NCBI GenBank assembly: GCA_021828935.1 | Contig: JAJZCU010000004.1 | Coordinates: forward strand, 1-17,172 | Reading direction: 5' to 3' | Length of the DNA stretch: 17,172 nt | Source: Planctomycetota bacterium | Lineage (GTDB): Bacteria; Planctomycetota; Phycisphaerae; WQYP01 | In this document: positions 7,251 to 15,259 of the stretch, piece by piece | Layout: every line of letters begins with the position of its first letter | How positions within the stretch are numbered: position 1 is the first letter of the stretch | Position numbers and translations under genes: made by a program | The notes under the pieces: generated by a model | What the model saw: the letters and a program-made list of their open reading frames with translations, nothing else | Told to the model about the DNA's origin: nothing | The model's database searches: none

Positions 7251-7741
7251 TTGGACATCCCGGACGGGGAGCGATGTTTCATTGACGCCAACATTCTCTA
7301 TTATCAGTTCGTGGATAGGGCGCCTTTTCAGAAATTTCAGCGAACCTGCTGCAGCGCATTGCGGACGCGAAATTATTAGGCTATACCGCGTTTCATGTGA
7401 TGGCCGAGGCCATACATAAGATTATGCTCAGCGAGGCGGCGGCCCGCTTTCAGTTACAGCGATCCGGTCTGGTTCCTTGGTTGAAAAGACACCGTTCGCA
7501 CATTGCGGAATTGTCCGAATTTCATGTCGCAGCGGCTGAATTTTCAGACATGAATCTCACCGTTCTCCCGACTGACGCGCGGCTGCTTGAAGGCGCGACG
7601 GACGTATCGCGGCGTTCGCTACTCCTGACAAACGACGCCACGATTGTGGCGCTGATGCGCCGGCACGGGTTGCGACACCTCGCCACAAACGATGATGATT
7701 TCGACGGAATCCCGGACTTGGTTGTTTGGAAGCCACGTTAG
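7251..7741 (+). pseudogene. VapC-like PIN-domain toxin with a one-base frameshift
   Basis: A PIN ribonuclease toxin read in two frames. From TTG 7251 (AGGTG ten bases upstream) the first frame gives MDIPDGERCFIDANILYYQF...VDRAPF, carrying the first PIN Asp in FIDANILY. From the T4 tract at 7325-7328 the family pattern continues one frame back: SEISANLLQRIADAKLLGYT, then HVMAEAIHKIML with the second acidic residue. It ends with LLLTNDATIVALMRRHGL and HLATNDDDFDG to the stop at 7741. One extra T would restore a protein of about 163 residues, a normal length for the family. No other damage is seen, so the lesion is recent, a sequence error or (less likely) a -1 frameshift site. As written, the toxin would stop early and be inactive. 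Confidence 0.82.
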
Positions 7742-7827
7742 ACGGCGCTGATTTCGTCCGAATACAAAGGGTCCTGTCCCTTGAAATACTAATTTTCATC
7801 TGCCAAAAACCAGTTTCATGCGGGGCT

Positions 7828-9045
7828 TCACGTCCCAGCGACCACCGTCTCCCATGTTTGAAACGGCAATGGTGGCATGCCAAGACGTGCGCGCAAGCGT
7901 GCGGAAATGCCCATCGCAAAGTTCTTTTCGGATAGAAAATTGAAAAAACGCCGCCCCTGAGGTGAGGCGTGAAAATCATCAGCCGTTGACAATGTATTGG
8001 CGATAGCCTTCGCATACTCCTGCACGTTTTCAGGCGCGACAACCACGCCAAGGCTGAAGCGGGGCACAATCTCACCCATCCAACCCGCGTCTGCGGCGAT
8101 AACGGGGCGACCAAGCACCGCCGCACGTGAGACTATTGCCGATGGCGCCGTATGACCTATATATGCACACCCGACGACATCCATCGCGCACAGCGCCGCG
8201 TTTAACTCGTCGTCCGCCAAGATCCGATCAACGAGAATGATCCGCCCAGCGAGAACTAGTTCAGGGAAAAGGCGGTCGATTTGGGCACGGAGATGCGGTT
8301 CCACGCGTCCGGCCAGCAGAACTCGCGCTCTCTGCGAAAAGTCACTGGCCGAGAACGCAGTGAGCAACTCGACGACGCCCTTGCGCCCGTCAAGGTATCC
8401 CACGCTTCCTATGTATAAACCGTCCTCTGGAATTCCCAGAACCCTTCTGGCGAAACCTCTTGGGAGGGACGGACTGTCCTCGGCAAAGTCCGGTAGCGCA
8501 CGCAACTTTTTTGCCAGCGCCCCGCCCTTGGCGCGTATCCCCTCATAGCCCACGGTGTCGATCGTGTGTATAATTTTCGCCGCCGAATAACCCATCGCCG
8601 CTGCGACCGAGGACATTTTAACGCGGCGGAGGCCGTGGCTCTTATAGCCCGCGCCGCAACGAAGCAGTATCGGTTCAACCTCCGCCATCCCACGGCGCGG
8701 TAACACGCGCGGTAAAAGATGCGTGACCGACCAAAGCGGAAATACGCCGTCGGCATCCGGGATGAAGACGTGATCGGGCGACTGGGCCTTGATCGCCTTC
8801 ACAAGCTGCGAAACGCGCATTTTCGTTTCTTGAAAGGGCGTCCCTGATAGCGCCTGCACCCAGTCCGCAACTTTTACGCGAGCGTCGAGACCGTTTAAAT
8901 GCTGGTGGAACTCCGCTGATTCATGGGCCTGCCGACTGGTCACAAGCGACAACTCGATGGGTAACTGCGATACTGCTGCAATGATGTGTTTCACGTACAC
9001 AAAATGGTGGCCAGCCCAGCGCGGCTCGAAAATCATGACTCGCAT
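7828..9045 (-). CDS. Glycosyltransferase, GT-B fold (GT4-like)
   Basis: A 405-residue protein. The N-terminus MRVMIFEPRWAGHHFVYVKH, with a Gly-His-His in the first loop, begins the acceptor domain. The donor domain starts near residue 211 (YIGSVGYLDGRKGVVELLTA), including the 'G...DGRKG' stretch with the phosphate-contacting Lys. It continues with VLLAGRVEP and a GHTAPSAIVSRAAVLGRPVI segment at 297-316, where GT4 enzymes have the E-x7-E motif. Here the first Glu is not obvious, so this is a divergent member. It ends convergent with the PIN toxin (86 bases between stops, no terminator seen). ATG 9045 is the natural start, though no good ribosome binding site precedes it. The sugar specificity is unknown. 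Confidence 0.8.
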   Translation of the reverse strand: MRVMIFEPRWAGHHFVYVKHIIAAVSQLPIELSLVTSRQAHESAEFHQHLNGLDARVKVADWVQALSGTPFQETKMRVSQLVKAIKAQSPDHVFIPDADGVFPLWSVTHLLPRVLPRRGMAEVEPILLRCGAGYKSHGLRRVKMSSVAAAMGYSAAKIIHTIDTVGYEGIRAKGGALAKKLRALPDFAEDSPSLPRGFARRVLGIPEDGLYIGSVGYLDGRKGVVELLTAFSASDFSQRARVLLAGRVEPHLRAQIDRLFPELVLAGRIILVDRILADDELNAALCAMDVVGCAYIGHTAPSAIVSRAAVLGRPVIAADAGWMGEIVPRFSLGVVVAPENVQEYAKAIANTLSTADDFHASPQGRRFFNFLSEKNFAMGISARLRARLGMPPLPFQTWETVVAGT

Positions 9046-9264
9046 GACGGCACTCTACCAAGGCGCTCCGATGATGCCAAGCTACCGGACCACACTGACG
9101 GGAGTCCCGATATCCGGGGAACCTCGAAGGGATCGTCGCGGCTGGTCGGTACGCACCACCGCCCCTAAATTGCCGATGATGGTAATCTATCTGGCTTGCG
9201 AACCGTGCCTGCAAGGCGACATGGGGCCAAAAGTTTTCAGCCGCGGCCCAGCCGGCAGGAGCGC

Positions 9265-10845
9265 ATGTCCGAATCTGATCCCATAAACGATCCGCTCAAT
9301 AACGGCCCGCTAACATTGGAAACCGCATCGGCGGCGACGGGGGCCACTGAGTCGCCTCTAATTCAGCGAACCGCGCGGGGGTTTTTATGGATGCTCAGTC
9401 AGACCATTGGCGTCAAAATCATCAATGTGGCGGGGCAGATTATCTTAGCGCGCTACCTCCTGACCAAACAAGATTTTGGCCTCTATGCCCTGGCGCTAAC
9501 CATCTCCGCTTTTGGCGGCCTGTTTCAACAGGCGGGTTTGAACACAATTCTTATTCACCGCGGGAAAGAATTTGACCGCTGGGCGACCCCCGCGTTTTGG
9601 ATGTCCACCGCCTACGGCATGTTTGGCGCGGTTTTCATGCTTGCGTGCGCCCCTCTGGCCCAGCGTATGTACCACCAGTCGCCGACGCTCGTGGCGTTAA
9701 TAAGCATCCTGGCGCTACGCTGCGTCATTGACGCATTTTCCGTGGTGCCGATTGCCAAGTTGGAAATTGACATGCGATACCGCTTCGTGGGGCTTATGGG
9801 CACGGCCAGCAACCTCTTCGCCACGGCGGCCATGATTGTCCTGGCATATTTTGGTTTCGGCGCCTACAGCTTCGTGCTTCCATTGCCATTTGCCTCTGCG
9901 GGCCGCGCCGCGGCCGCATGGCTGGCGACGCGGCCCGCGGTGGCATGGCGGCCGCAGTTTAGCTTGTGGGGAACCCTGGCCAAGGACAGCCTCACTTTGT
10001 TGCTAACCAACGTCTTCTTCATGGTGACTTCAGTCGGCGGAACTATGGTGCTGGGAATCTTTTGCCCCGCGGCCATCGTCGGGCTCTACGCCGTGGCATC
10101 CAATTTTGCCTCGCAAACAGGCCAACTCCTCACATCCAACGTTGGGCAGGTACTCCTTCCGGCGCTTACGAAGGTGGATACGCCGGAGCGCCAGACTCAG
10201 GCGTTCATTGATGTTGCCGGCTTGTTAACATGGGTGGGAGTGCCGACCACGGTTTTGCAGGCGGTGCTCGCGCGGCCCATCATTCTGCTTCTGTTTGGGC
10301 CACGCTGGGTTTCCGGGGCCCCGATTTTAGCCATTGTTTCCATTGGCATGGGGCTACACATTGCCAACGCACCGGCCGTCAGCCTGATGCGCGCACAGGG
10401 ACGTTTCAGGCGCATGCTGTGGACGGGCGCGGCATCCGCTTGCGTTTATCTGCCAGCGATTATTATTGGCGCCAGTATCGGCGGCGCCGTCGGGGTCGCG
10501 TGGGCCACAACGGCATACATGGGGTTATTTGGCTTTATATGGGTGACCCTGGTCTTTGGAGTTTCGCGGGCCGCTGTACGGATGATGGGGCGAATCTACT
10601 TGGCGCCGCTGGCAGTTTCCGCCTTGGCAGCGCTGCCTTTCGTGCTGGTGGACCGGTGGACGGTGGTGGCCTCGTTCCCCACGTTCGCGCGGATAATCCT
10701 AGCGGCCGTTTCAACCGGGGCCCTCTATATCGGCGCCAGCTCGCTGTTGCTGCCAACGCGGACGAAACGGTTCTTCGCCCTCGTTCGGCAGACCCTGCTG
10801 CGGTCCGGCACCGCGGCAGCGGGATCGGCCGGCAACGTTGCCTGA
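9265..10845 (+). CDS. Wzx/MOP-superfamily polysaccharide flippase (lipopolysaccharide biosynthesis protein)
   Basis: A 526-residue membrane protein with many hydrophobic helices across its length. After a polar 40-residue N-terminus, it starts with the conserved stretch TARGFLWMLSQTIGVKIINV, then ILARYLLTKQDFGLYALA. The '(A)RxLxxxxFGxYA' pattern is typical of WzxC-like flippases of the MOP (multidrug/oligosaccharidyl-lipid/polysaccharide) superfamily, which carry undecaprenyl-linked glycan units across the inner membrane. The C-terminal half retains MOP features (RPIILLLFGPRWVSGAPILA; MRAQGRFRRML). A longer reading from TTG 9196 is possible, but ATG 9265 has AGGAG just upstream (short 3-base gap). 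It is divergent from the glycosyltransferase at 9045 and co-directional with the FkbM gene 238 bases downstream. The exported glycan is unknown. Confidence 0.87.
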   Translation: MSESDPINDPLNNGPLTLETASAATGATESPLIQRTARGFLWMLSQTIGVKIINVAGQIILARYLLTKQDFGLYALALTISAFGGLFQQAGLNTILIHRGKEFDRWATPAFWMSTAYGMFGAVFMLACAPLAQRMYHQSPTLVALISILALRCVIDAFSVVPIAKLEIDMRYRFVGLMGTASNLFATAAMIVLAYFGFGAYSFVLPLPFASAGRAAAAWLATRPAVAWRPQFSLWGTLAKDSLTLLLTNVFFMVTSVGGTMVLGIFCPAAIVGLYAVASNFASQTGQLLTSNVGQVLLPALTKVDTPERQTQAFIDVAGLLTWVGVPTTVLQAVLARPIILLLFGPRWVSGAPILAIVSIGMGLHIANAPAVSLMRAQGRFRRMLWTGAASACVYLPAIIIGASIGGAVGVAWATTAYMGLFGFIWVTLVFGVSRAAVRMMGRIYLAPLAVSALAALPFVLVDRWTVVASFPTFARIILAAVSTGALYIGASSLLLPTRTKRFFALVRQTLLRSGTAAAGSAGNVA

Positions 10846-11083
10846 TCGGGGCCCGGCAGCCGGCCACGGACGCATTGTGCCGCGCGGGATTCGACGGTAC
10901 GCTTGCCATTATTGCTTAAAGGTTACGGCAGCAGATCTGAACGCTTCCGGCTGCACAATGTGGCCCAACCGGCGTTCATATTTTTCGCGGAGACCGCCTT
11001 GCCAACATCGGCTGCTCTGCGCGAAATGTTGCCGGCGCCGCGGCATCGCGGCCCCTGACTGTTAGTGTCCTTGAGGTATTTTT

Positions 11084-11887
11084 ATGGGTCTACCCTCTGG
11101 CGTTGCCCGCCCATTGCGGTTTCTTGCGGCACGCTTCCACTCGCTGGCAATGTATGCCGAAAATCCCGTCCTGCTCCAGGTGCGCCGAAAGGGCGTAACG
11201 GCCAATCACTACATGTCCCTAAAAAAGCAATGGATCAAAAATCTCGGATTCAGGACGGTATTGGATGTAGGCGCTAACACAGGCCAATTCGCTGTCGCCG
11301 TGCGTGCCTATCTGCCCGAAGCACAAATCTATTCCTTTGAGCCGCTGCCCGACTGCTTTCAAAAACTTCAATCCCGCTTCGCCGGGGATCGCAAGTTTAC
11401 CGCTTTCAACATGGGGTTGGGCGCCGAAAGCGGCATCGTAGCTTTTGAACGACAGGATTTTACGCCGGCGTCGTCGTTCCTAAAACTCACCGCGCGGTAT
11501 AAAGACGCCCTGCCGGCTACGCAAAGCAGCCACGCGTCAGCCGTGCAGGTCCGCGTGCAAAGCCTGGACGAAATCGCAAAAGAACTGGACATATCCGGAC
11601 CGTTGCTTGTGAAGATCGATGTGCAGGGGTTTGAGGACAAGGTCGTTGCCGGCGCGACCGAAACGTTGCGTCACGCGAGCGTGGTGATAATTGAACTTTC
11701 GTTCGTGGAAATGTACCACGGGCAGCCGCTATTCCGGCAAGTTTATGAACAAATGGTCCAGCTGGGATTTGATTATCATGGCAACCTGGAACAGATGGAG
11801 CAGCCCAACGACGAGCGCGCGTTGCAGGCGGATTGCATTTTCCTGAGGCGCGGCGAAGAGACGCCCGCCTCCTCGGTGGCCAACTAG
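11084..11887 (+). CDS. FkbM-family SAM-dependent methyltransferase
   Basis: A 267-residue cytoplasmic enzyme predicted to O-methylate a sugar or other small hydroxyl acceptor, probably of the glycan made by the neighbouring genes. The SAM-binding motif I is TVLDVGANTGQFA at about 58-70; IYSFEPLPD at 82-90 holds the acidic residue that binds the ribose. The FkbM signature LLVKIDVQGFEDKVVAGA lies at 174-191. ATG 11084 has GAGG seven bases upstream. The stop TAG (11885-11887) is the last three bases of the CTAG that flanks the IS element. The same CTAG occurs at the other end of the IS, so the stop would also be present in the uninterrupted ancestor and the protein is probably full length. Confidence 0.9.
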   Translation: MGLPSGVARPLRFLAARFHSLAMYAENPVLLQVRRKGVTANHYMSLKKQWIKNLGFRTVLDVGANTGQFAVAVRAYLPEAQIYSFEPLPDCFQKLQSRFAGDRKFTAFNMGLGAESGIVAFERQDFTPASSFLKLTARYKDALPATQSSHASAVQVRVQSLDEIAKELDISGPLLVKIDVQGFEDKVVAGATETLRHASVVIIELSFVEMYHGQPLFRQVYEQMVQLGFDYHGNLEQMEQPNDERALQADCIFLRRGEETPASSVAN

Positions 11888-11904
11888 GAGTCTGTCCAAG
11901 TAAT
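11888..11904 (+). repeat. Left terminal inverted repeat of the IS
   Basis: GAGTCTGTCCAAGTAAT matches the right end in 15 of 17 positions. The mismatches are adjacent (AA versus GC at positions 11-12). Confidence 0.9.
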
Positions 11905-11914
11905 CGGAATCCCC

Positions 11915-11943
11915 TTTACAAATAGTCATTTTTGCGCTAATAT
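11915..11943 (+). promoter_or_regulatory. Promoter of the IS transposase
   Basis: TTTACA (11915-11920), a 17-base spacer and TAATAT (11938-11943) form a good sigma-70-type promoter just inside the left repeat, 33 bases before the transposase start. Confidence 0.6.
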
Positions 11944-11976
11944 GGCTCTCGTTCGAAGTGAAATAGGAATTTGGCC

Positions 11977-13422
11977 ATGAGCAAGACCTACCGCGAATGG
12001 GATCCGGATCAATCCTGGCTGTTGCCGCCGTCGCCGGCGCAATGGCTGCCGGACGGCGACATGGTGTACTACATTATGGATGCGGTTAAACAATTGGACA
12101 TTTCGGAGATCAAGAAAGTGTATGAGAGGAACGACCGCGGGTTTCCGCCGTTCCACCCGCGCATGATGGTGACCCTTTTAATTTACAGTTATTGCATGGG
12201 CGTGCGCTCGTCGCGTCAAATCGCCCTGCACTGCCAGCGGGACATTGGCTGGCGGGTGATCGTGGGGAACGATGTGCCGGATTTCAGGACCATTAACAAT
12301 TTTCGCAAGACTCATCTGGACGCCTTTGCCGGCCTGTTCGTGCAAGTGCTGGAGATTGCCGCGGAGGATGGCTTGGTGAAGCTGGGGCATGTGTCGTTGG
12401 ATGGCACAAAAATCAAAGCCAACGCCAGCCGCCATAAGGCGATGAGTTATGATCGCATGATAGAGCGGGAAGCGCAGCTAAAGGTGGAAATAGCGGAGAT
12501 TATGAAACAGGTGGAGGCGGCGGAAGCGACGGAGGAGGCGTCCGGCGGCGCGGCCGGGCGGGTCGACAGCTTGCCGCAGGAACTGGCGTGTCGCGAGAAG
12601 CGTCTGGCGCGAATTCAAGAGGCGAAGGCGGCATTGGAGGCACGGTATAAAGCGATGCCGTCGTCCAACGCGGTGGCGCCAGCCGCGCCGGAATCATCGC
12701 CGAAGGCCGACAACCCGCCGGAGCAAGATGGCGTATTGGGCGATTCGGCAACGGCAGACGCGGCGGTGGAGCCCGTGATGGCGGCGGCATCCACGCCGGC
12801 GCCGACGGTCGCGACGCCCAATGAGGTGCCGGAGAAGGCCCAGTACAACTTTACGGACCCGGAGAGCCGGATCATGAAAGCTAACAACAAAGGGTGGGAC
12901 CAGTGCGGCAACGCGCAGGCCGTGGTGGATTCGGAACATCAGATTATCGTGGCGGCGGATGTGACGGATCAGGCCAACGATGTACAGCAAGTGGCGCCGA
13001 TGATGGCGCAAGCGCAAGCCAATGTGGGGCCAGAGCATCCGATCGAAAAAGCTTCCATGGACGCGGGCTACTTCAGTGAAGCCAACGTTGCATGTTTGGA
13101 AAATATGGACATTGACGCCTATGTGGCCACGGGTCGGCTGCCGCACGGGCAGATTCCCCCGCCGGCGCCGCGTGGCCCCATACCGGCGGAACAGACGCCC
13201 AAGCAGCGCATGGCGCGAAAACTGCGGACGGTTAAAGGCCGCGCCATTTATGCGCGGCGAAAGGCGATCGTCGAGCCGGTGTTTGGGCAGGTCAAAGGGG
13301 CCATGGGATTCAGGCAATTTCTGCTGCGTGGCTTGGGGCAGATGCGTGGCGAGTGGCGGTTGGTGTGCCTGAGTTATAACCTGCGAAAAATGTTCCGGGC
13401 CAAAATGGCGCCCGCCGGCTGA
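11977..13422 (+). CDS. IS1182-family transposase (DUF772 plus DDE domain)
   Basis: A 481-residue transposase. The N-terminal DUF772 region spans about residues 45-115, including LIYSYCMGVRSSRQIALHCQ and DFRTINNFRKTH. The DDE catalytic core shows Asp142 (VSLDGTKIKANAS), Asp362 (ASMDAGYFSEANV) and Glu433 (RRKAIVEPVFGQVKG). The last is followed by the family's 'GFRQFLLRGL...EWRLVCLSYNLRKM' tail. Between the first and second Asp lies a predicted coiled coil (about 160-225), then an Ala/Pro-rich stretch (about 228-288). The start is ATG 11977, with AGGAA seven bases upstream; an in-frame TTG six bases earlier is less likely. All three acidic residues and both IS ends are intact, so the element may still be active. 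Confidence 0.93.
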   Translation: MSKTYREWDPDQSWLLPPSPAQWLPDGDMVYYIMDAVKQLDISEIKKVYERNDRGFPPFHPRMMVTLLIYSYCMGVRSSRQIALHCQRDIGWRVIVGNDVPDFRTINNFRKTHLDAFAGLFVQVLEIAAEDGLVKLGHVSLDGTKIKANASRHKAMSYDRMIEREAQLKVEIAEIMKQVEAAEATEEASGGAAGRVDSLPQELACREKRLARIQEAKAALEARYKAMPSSNAVAPAAPESSPKADNPPEQDGVLGDSATADAAVEPVMAAASTPAPTVATPNEVPEKAQYNFTDPESRIMKANNKGWDQCGNAQAVVDSEHQIIVAADVTDQANDVQQVAPMMAQAQANVGPEHPIEKASMDAGYFSEANVACLENMDIDAYVATGRLPHGQIPPPAPRGPIPAEQTPKQRMARKLRTVKGRAIYARRKAIVEPVFGQVKGAMGFRQFLLRGLGQMRGEWRLVCLSYNLRKMFRAKMAPAG

Positions 13423-13599
13423 GCCGGCCGCCCAAAAAGCGCCCGCTGGGGCGGCTTGGCGGCCCCGAACGGGCCGTCCGGACAAAAAACCAGGGAAGGA
13501 GCCGGCCCGACCGGCAGAAAACACGAGCAGCCCGGCGCAACTCGCCGCGGATCGTCCGCAAATAAGAAATTATTTGCCATTAGGAAATGGCTGGAATGT

Positions 13600-13616
13600 A
13601 TTACGCGGACAGACTC
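13600..13616 (-). repeat. Right terminal inverted repeat of the IS
   Basis: Read from 13616 on the minus strand it is GAGTCTGTCCGCGTAAT, the partner of 11888-11904. The 177 bases between the transposase stop and this repeat are GC-rich, with no ORF of note. Confidence 0.9.
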
Positions 13617-13661
13617 CTAGGCTTTGCTACGTTTCAGGTTATCTGTCGGCGCGTGTCTGAC

Positions 13662-14900
13662 TCACTTGGCCCCAATGCAAGCCCCCTGCAGTACCGCGAT
13701 GTAAAGGCGGGATTGCGCGGCGACCGTGAACCGCGCCTTCGCATGCTCACGCCCCGCCGCCCCAATGGCCGACCAGCGCGGCCGATCCGCTAACGCTCGT
13801 CTGATGCCCGCACTCAACGCCACACTGTCCACCCGCGGCAGGTGCCATCCCGTAACGCCGTCGATTACCGTTTCCGCCGGCCCGCCCGCGGCATGCGTTA
13901 GGACGGGCTTCGCCATCATCATTGCCTCCACGGCGGCAAGGCCGAAGGACTCGGCGCCTTGGTACGCATTGAGCAGCAAGTCCACCGGTCCATAATAACG
14001 CTCAATGTCATTCACAGGGCCAAGGAGGTGCAAACGCGGCCCGAGGTTTTTTTCCTGCGCATAGGCACGTAGCCGCTGCACGTACGGGGCATCCGGCCAG
14101 CCGGCTACCAAAAGATGAAGATTATCATGCATGCTCTGCTGCAACGCGTGGAATGCCTCCAGCGCTTCCAGTTGGCTGCGGTCTCCGCTGACTCGGCCGA
14201 ACATACCAATTACAACGGCATCCTCCGGCACGCCAAGCTCTACGCGCGAAATTGGTTGCACACTATCAGGATTGAATCGTGCTTCATCTGCACCAAGATG
14301 CATGATGATCGGTTTTACCGGCTTGGATCCGAGGCTGTCCGCGGTGAATTGACTGTTGGCTAAAACGACGACCCGATATTTTGCGAGTTGCCACTGCATG
14401 ATGCGGCGATTGACCGCAAGTGGATAACGACCGATAACATTGGGCATCTCCCAGAAACATGGCAGTGCGTTACGCCAAGCCGCCTTGGCAGCAATCGGCA
14501 TCAGATTCGGCCAAAGAACGTGTACCGCGTCCGGCCGAGCATCGGTTAAATAGGCCGCCAGGGTTTCGCTAGCCCGGCGTTGGTAATCGCGCAACCGGTA
14601 ATATTGCAATAGCTTCTTTGGAAGGGTGCCGCGCAGGGCTATTGGCGCCGGCAGGTTTAGGCAATCGCATGCCAATCCATGTTTTCGCAATTCAAGCACA
14701 AATGGCCCACTGGCCAACGCCACGGCCAGCGGCGTCCAGCCTAAATTCCCGATTCCTTGCATAAGATTCAGCACGGCGGTCCGGACTCCGCCGGATTCCT
14801 GGCCGCTGAGAACCCAAATTACGCGGAGCGCTTGCGGGCGCCGGGGGCCAAAGCCCGGCAGGGCATCCCGACGTGCCGAATTGCTCAAGGGTTTGGTCAC
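13662..14900 (-). CDS. GT4-family (GT-B fold) glycosyltransferase
   Basis: A 412-residue predicted retaining glycosyltransferase. The acceptor domain begins at about residue 25 (LRVIWVLSGQESGGVRTAVL, with the Gly-Gly loop). A 'VVLANSQFTADSL' segment (178-190) and HLGADEARFNP (201-211) lead into the donor domain (VVIGMFGRVSGDRSQLEALE, 229-248). ESFGLAAVEAMMMAKPVL at 317-334 is the E-x7-E donor motif with both Glu residues (317 and 325). In the GR-x-KG-like loop the usual Lys is Gln243, an uncommon change. The start is GTG at 14900; no ATG is available and no clear ribosome binding site precedes it, so the first 24 residues are uncertain. Its 3' end faced the FkbM gene before the IS inserted between them. 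Confidence 0.88.
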   Translation of the reverse strand: MTKPLSNSARRDALPGFGPRRPQALRVIWVLSGQESGGVRTAVLNLMQGIGNLGWTPLAVALASGPFVLELRKHGLACDCLNLPAPIALRGTLPKKLLQYYRLRDYQRRASETLAAYLTDARPDAVHVLWPNLMPIAAKAAWRNALPCFWEMPNVIGRYPLAVNRRIMQWQLAKYRVVVLANSQFTADSLGSKPVKPIIMHLGADEARFNPDSVQPISRVELGVPEDAVVIGMFGRVSGDRSQLEALEAFHALQQSMHDNLHLLVAGWPDAPYVQRLRAYAQEKNLGPRLHLLGPVNDIERYYGPVDLLLNAYQGAESFGLAAVEAMMMAKPVLTHAAGGPAETVIDGVTGWHLPRVDSVALSAGIRRALADRPRWSAIGAAGREHAKARFTVAAQSRLYIAVLQGACIGAK

Positions 14901-15259
14901 GATTTTGATACGCTCAGATGCAACGCAGGGCTTGCATACATTATGGGCGTAATGCGGGGAAGACGCCAGCGCGGCGATTCCACTGCATTGGCTGTTTTGT
15001 TAGCACGCGGCGCCGGCGATTTCACCATCCGAAGGAAAAAAACTGAAATTTGGAAAGAAAAAGCTTGCTTGCTACGCGCGCCTCCGCGTATACTTCACAT
15101 GCCTACAATCAGGTACTCGTCCGGCAGGCCGTCCGAAGGTGTGTTTGGGTTTTGTTGACCCGAGCCTCGGCGTGGTGCGGACTCATGCGTTTCTTATACT
15201 TTTTCGTTCCTTCTGGCTGACGCTTGGACGGGTCGGTTTCTTTTCGGAGGACTTGCTTT
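14901..15259. other. Divergent intergenic region holding the pilin-gene control region
   Basis: It separates the minus-strand glycosyltransferase from the plus-strand pilin-like gene. I see no coding sequence. It holds an A-rich stretch at 15038-15062, a promoter at 15065-15094 and a leader of about 160 bases. The leader includes a CGTCCG direct repeat (15118-15135) and a CCGAG-C-CTCGG palindrome near 15160. A second TATACT at 15195-15200 has no good -35. No promoter for the minus-strand gene was recognised. Confidence 0.55.
15065..15094 (+). promoter_or_regulatory. Promoter of the pilin-like gene, with A-rich upstream element
   Basis: TTGCTT (15065-15070), an 18-base spacer and TATACT (15089-15094, five of six matches). 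The -35 is only moderate (three of six), but the A-tracts immediately upstream (15038-15062) resemble an UP element that would boost it. The predicted start near 15101 leaves a leader of about 160 bases. Confidence 0.5.

Larger units (their letters stand above)
11888..13616 (+). mobile_element. IS1182-like insertion sequence, 1729 bp, apparently complete
   Basis: The element is bounded by imperfect 17-bp terminal inverted repeats: GAGTCTGTCCAAGTAAT at 11888-11904 and GAGTCTGTCCGCGTAAT read inward from 13616 to 13600 (two mismatches). Each end is flanked by CTAG (11884-11887 and 13617-13620). Because CTAG is a palindrome it could be a 4-bp target duplication or part of the repeat. A promoter, an intact transposase and 194 bases of right-end non-coding DNA lie inside. 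It sits between the convergent 3' ends of the FkbM and glycosyltransferase genes. Confidence 0.9.

Noticed and set aside
7761..7785. AAGGG-TCCTGT-CCCTT hairpin between the convergent toxin and glycosyltransferase, considered as a terminator
   Set aside because: The stem is only five base pairs and no T-run follows on either strand.
7557..8126. 189-codon minus-strand ORF across the convergent PIN and glycosyltransferase ends
   Set aside because: It overlaps two real genes in other frames, is Arg-rich and has no motif.
12694..13524. 276-codon minus-strand ORF inside the IS
   Set aside because: It is antisense to the transposase, rich in Arg/His/Gly as expected of a shadow frame in GC-rich DNA, and matches no family.
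15155..15200. Second promoter for the pilin-like gene (TTGACC with TATACT)
   Set aside because: The spacing is about 34 bases, far too long, and no better -35 lies 16-18 bases before TATACT.
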